Shown here: positions 5,558 to 7,580 of the stretch, piece by piece
Layout: each line of letters opens with the position of its first letter
Numbering within the stretch: position 1 is the stretch's first letter
Assembly: GCA_029881835.1 (NCBI GenBank)
Contig: JAOULV010000058.1
Span: forward strand, 1-7,580
Source: Rhodospirillaceae bacterium
GTDB lineage: Bacteria > Pseudomonadota > Alphaproteobacteria > Rhodospirillales > Magnetovibrionaceae
DNA length: 7,580 nucleotides
Reading direction: 5' to 3'
Made by a program: the position numbers and the translations under genes
Notes under the pieces: model-generated
The model's input: the letters and a program-made list of their open reading frames with translations, nothing else
Database searches by the model: none
What the model was told of the DNA's origin: nothing

Positions 5558-6916
5558 TTACGGGTTTAGCGGTGACCACGCCGGATCAGAGGCATCAACT
5601 GGTGAAACCACCTCTCGTTCATTGTGGCCGGTTATATCAATAGTGAACAAACGCGTCTTGCCGCCACGGCCCTGCTTGTCGGCTGGCTCTTGACGGAAAA
5701 ACATCAAAACCCGGCCATTTGGCGCCCATGTTGGGCCTTCAACCCAATCACCACGAGGGGTTGATTGGGCTAATATCCTTTCGCCCGAACCATCGGTACG
5801 CATAACCCCTATTGCGGTATTGCCGCCAAATATTCGGGTAAACGCAATCCAATCGCCACGCGGCGACCACACCGGCGTTGCATACCTTGCCCTACTGGGG
5901 CCGAAGCTTATGCGTTTGGCCCCGCCCCCGCTTGAGCTTGTTATATACAATTGCTGGGTACCGCTTCTGTCTGATTCAAACACAATCTCGTCGCCATCGG
6001 GCGAATAACTGGGCGCGGTATCAATTGAAGAATGCTTTGTCAGTTGCACAATCTTGCGGGTGGCAAGATCCATTTTATAAATATCCGAATTTCCGTCTTT
6101 AGCCATGCTCATTATTACGCCCTTGCCGTCAGGCGAAAAACGTGGCGCAAATGTCATATTGGGAAAATCGCCAAGCCTTTCTTGCCTGCCGCTGTCTATA
6201 TTAAAAATATAAACCCGGGGGATGTCGTTGTAATACGAAAGATAGGTAATTTCTTGCAACGTTGGTGAAAAACGCGGCGTTAAAACAAGTATGGTTCCAT
6301 CGGTAAGGAAACGATGATTTTCACCATCTTGATCCATAATTGCTAAACGTTTTGCCCGTCTTGTTCGGGGTCCGGTTTCGGCAATGTAAACAATGCGGGT
6401 GTCGAAATAACCCTTTTCCCCGGTAATGCGTTCATAGATTGCATCGGCAATAATGTGCGAAACGCGCCGCCAGTTGCTGGGCACACTAAAATAGGCAAGG
6501 CCAACCATCTGTTGTTCGGCATAAACATCCCACAGGCGAAATTCAACTTTCAGCCTGCCATCAACCGTCATTTCAACGTGACCTTGAACCAAGGCTTGCG
6601 CCTTGATTAATCGCCAGTCACCAAAACGCGGAAGCACGTTTAACGATTTGCCTGTTTGGATAAACGCTTTTTTATCTATAGGCACAAACAAACCCGAACG
6701 TTCAAGGTCGGCCGCGATAACGCCTGCAATTTTTTCACCAAAATCTTGCTCGCCTTTGCCCTCGCCAAAAAAATCGGTTACCGCCAGCGGAACCGGTTCA
6801 ACCACGCCACGGGTGATATCGATTTTCAGCTCTGCCCTAAGGCTGCCCGGAGACAAAATGCCAAGCACAGCCACCAGCATAAATAGTTTCAAAAAATTGC
6901 GGTAACTGATGGTCAT
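5558..6916 (-). CDS. tolB: Tol-Pal system periplasmic beta-propeller protein TolB
   Basis: TolB is the soluble periplasmic partner that binds Pal through its beta-propeller and TolA through its mature N-terminus. The 452-residue product is of normal family length. A Sec signal peptide (1-28) has a basic start, a hydrophobic core at about 9-22 and a likely cut after SLRA, so the mature protein would begin ELKIDITRG. An alpha/beta N-terminal domain extends to about residue 165. A six-bladed propeller follows, marked by the repeated blade motif at 214-218 (PRFSP), 258-264 (PRFSPDG), 302-308 (PSYSPDG), 348-354 (PVWSPRG), 395-401 (PTWAPNG) and 445-449 (PAWSP). The start ATG overlaps the tolA stop in an ATGA (6916-6913), with AAGGAG a little upstream, which points to translational coupling with tolA. 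The 290-bp gap to pal is large for this cluster. Confidence 0.98.
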   Translation of the reverse strand: MTISYRNFLKLFMLVAVLGILSPGSLRAELKIDITRGVVEPVPLAVTDFFGEGKGEQDFGEKIAGVIAADLERSGLFVPIDKKAFIQTGKSLNVLPRFGDWRLIKAQALVQGHVEMTVDGRLKVEFRLWDVYAEQQMVGLAYFSVPSNWRRVSHIIADAIYERITGEKGYFDTRIVYIAETGPRTRRAKRLAIMDQDGENHRFLTDGTILVLTPRFSPTLQEITYLSYYNDIPRVYIFNIDSGRQERLGDFPNMTFAPRFSPDGKGVIMSMAKDGNSDIYKMDLATRKIVQLTKHSSIDTAPSYSPDGDEIVFESDRSGTQQLYITSSSGGGAKRISFGPSRARYATPVWSPRGDWIAFTRIFGGNTAIGVMRTDGSGERILAQSTPRGDWVEGPTWAPNGRVLMFFRQEPADKQGRGGKTRLFTIDITGHNEREVVSPVDASDPAWSPLNP

Positions 6917-7580
6917 AATCCAAACATCTCCTTGGCATTAAATTGTAACGACATTTCTTTCCAGTTTTCATATTTTTCCGGTGGCAATTTAAGCGGAGAG
7001 CACGCCGGATTCAATACCGCCCTTAACGCGCTTTCGGCCATGGCGCGGAAAAATGGATCAAAGGCCATTTGTGCCTGATTTTCAATTTTTGCGCTACTGA
7101 CAGTTCCATCGGGGTTCATTAATACACTTAAATCAACAATCATTTCATGTGCGTCCTTGGCGCCTGCGGGCAGGTTCCAGCATCTGGCAATTTGTTGGCG
7201 CACCAAATCTATCTCGCTAATAGTTAAGCTTGCGCCTAAATCTTGGCGTCTGGTTTTGGTTTCCAACGCATCTGCCATTTGTTCTTCAAATGTAGGTTGG
7301 ATTTTTTCTTTTTCCTTTGGCTCTTGTTTTTCATCCGGCGGTGCGGATTTAAGATCCTCTAGGGTTTTAAGAACGCTGGCAAACGGGTCCGGCGGGGCCG
7401 GTTTCTTTTTAGGTTTTGGCTGCGCGCTGGTTTTTTTGTTTTCCGGCGCATCGTCGGTTTTTGGTTTTTGTTTTACCTGCGGTTTTGGCCGTGGCTCGGG
7501 CGCGGGCAAAACCGCCACTTCGTCAGGTTTTGGCGCTTCGGGCTCGGGCGGTGCGGGCGGGGTATTGGATGCGGTTTCCG
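6913..7580 (-). CDS. tolA: Tol-Pal system protein TolA, C-terminal part (5' end outside window)
   Basis: TolA is the inner-membrane protein, energised by TolQ-TolR, that crosses the periplasm to contact TolB, Pal and CpoB. The frame is open to base 7580, so 221 complete codons are seen and the gene is truncated by the window; its membrane helix and the preceding tolQR should lie beyond. The GTG at 7518 is inside the open frame and need not be the start. The visible part begins with a long Pro/Lys/Glu-rich stretch (about the first 125 residues), matching the extended central domain, here richer in proline than the Ala/Lys helical domain of E. coli. The last 95 or so residues form the TolA/TonB-like C-terminal domain, with IARCWNLPAGAK, then IVDLSVLMNPDGTV, then a helix ending ALRAVLNPACSPLKLP. 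It ends in the ATGA overlap with tolB. Confidence 0.93.
   Translation of the reverse strand, partial: ETASNTPPAPPEPEAPKPDEVAVLPAPEPRPKPQVKQKPKTDDAPENKKTSAQPKPKKKPAPPDPFASVLKTLEDLKSAPPDEKQEPKEKEKIQPTFEEQMADALETKTRRQDLGASLTISEIDLVRQQIARCWNLPAGAKDAHEMIVDLSVLMNPDGTVSSAKIENQAQMAFDPFFRAMAESALRAVLNPACSPLKLPPEKYENWKEMSLQFNAKEMFGL

Noticed and set aside
192..7567. The 12-mer GGGCGGGGTATT occurs at 192-203 and again at 7556-7567
   Set aside because: A few 12-base matches are expected by chance in 7.6 kb, and the second copy lies inside tolA coding sequence with no surrounding similarity.
1..7580. Search for a novel defence, mobile or biosynthetic system
   Set aside because: All coding space is accounted for by seven known housekeeping genes, and the gaps are short and explained by regulatory signals.

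Overview
This is a conserved housekeeping region of an alphaproteobacterial-type chromosome of moderate GC. Every gene I can support lies on the minus strand, so transcription runs from high to low coordinates. The transcribed order is tolA (3' part), tolB, pal, cpoB/ybgF, tilS, ftsH, folP (5' end). Finding tol-pal-cpoB directly ahead of tilS-ftsH is typical of Alphaproteobacteria, and ftsH-folP adjacency is widespread in Proteobacteria. I see no mobile element, CRISPR array, RNA gene, phage gene or foreign-looking segment. Order-level taxonomy cannot be read safely from this window.

Layout in the direction of transcription: tolA enters the window at 7580 and ends at 6913, sharing an ATGA overlap with tolB (6916-5558). 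A 290-bp gap follows, carrying a near-consensus sigma70 promoter that points at pal (5267-4812). Two hairpin-plus-T-run structures stand behind pal (4797-4768 and 4755-4700). After a 226-bp gap come cpoB (4585-3440), tilS (3401-2238), ftsH (2175-229, TTG start) and the first 47 codons of folP (143-1, GTG start). A strong hairpin sits between ftsH and folP.

TolA, TolB, Pal and CpoB belong to the trans-envelope Tol-Pal machine, which keeps the outer membrane attached to peptidoglycan and helps it constrict at division. TolA spans the periplasm from the inner membrane, TolB is a periplasmic beta-propeller, Pal is the peptidoglycan-binding outer-membrane lipoprotein, and CpoB is a periplasmic coiled-coil/TPR regulator. 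TilS makes lysidine on the AUA-reading isoleucine tRNA, FtsH is the membrane-bound AAA+ zinc protease, and FolP is dihydropteroate synthase for folate.

The gene content is ordinary and I found no undescribed system. The points worth a second look are regulatory. The sequence suggests that pal is a separate transcription unit with its own promoter and tandem terminators, which would leave cpoB-tilS-ftsH uncoupled from tolA-tolB.
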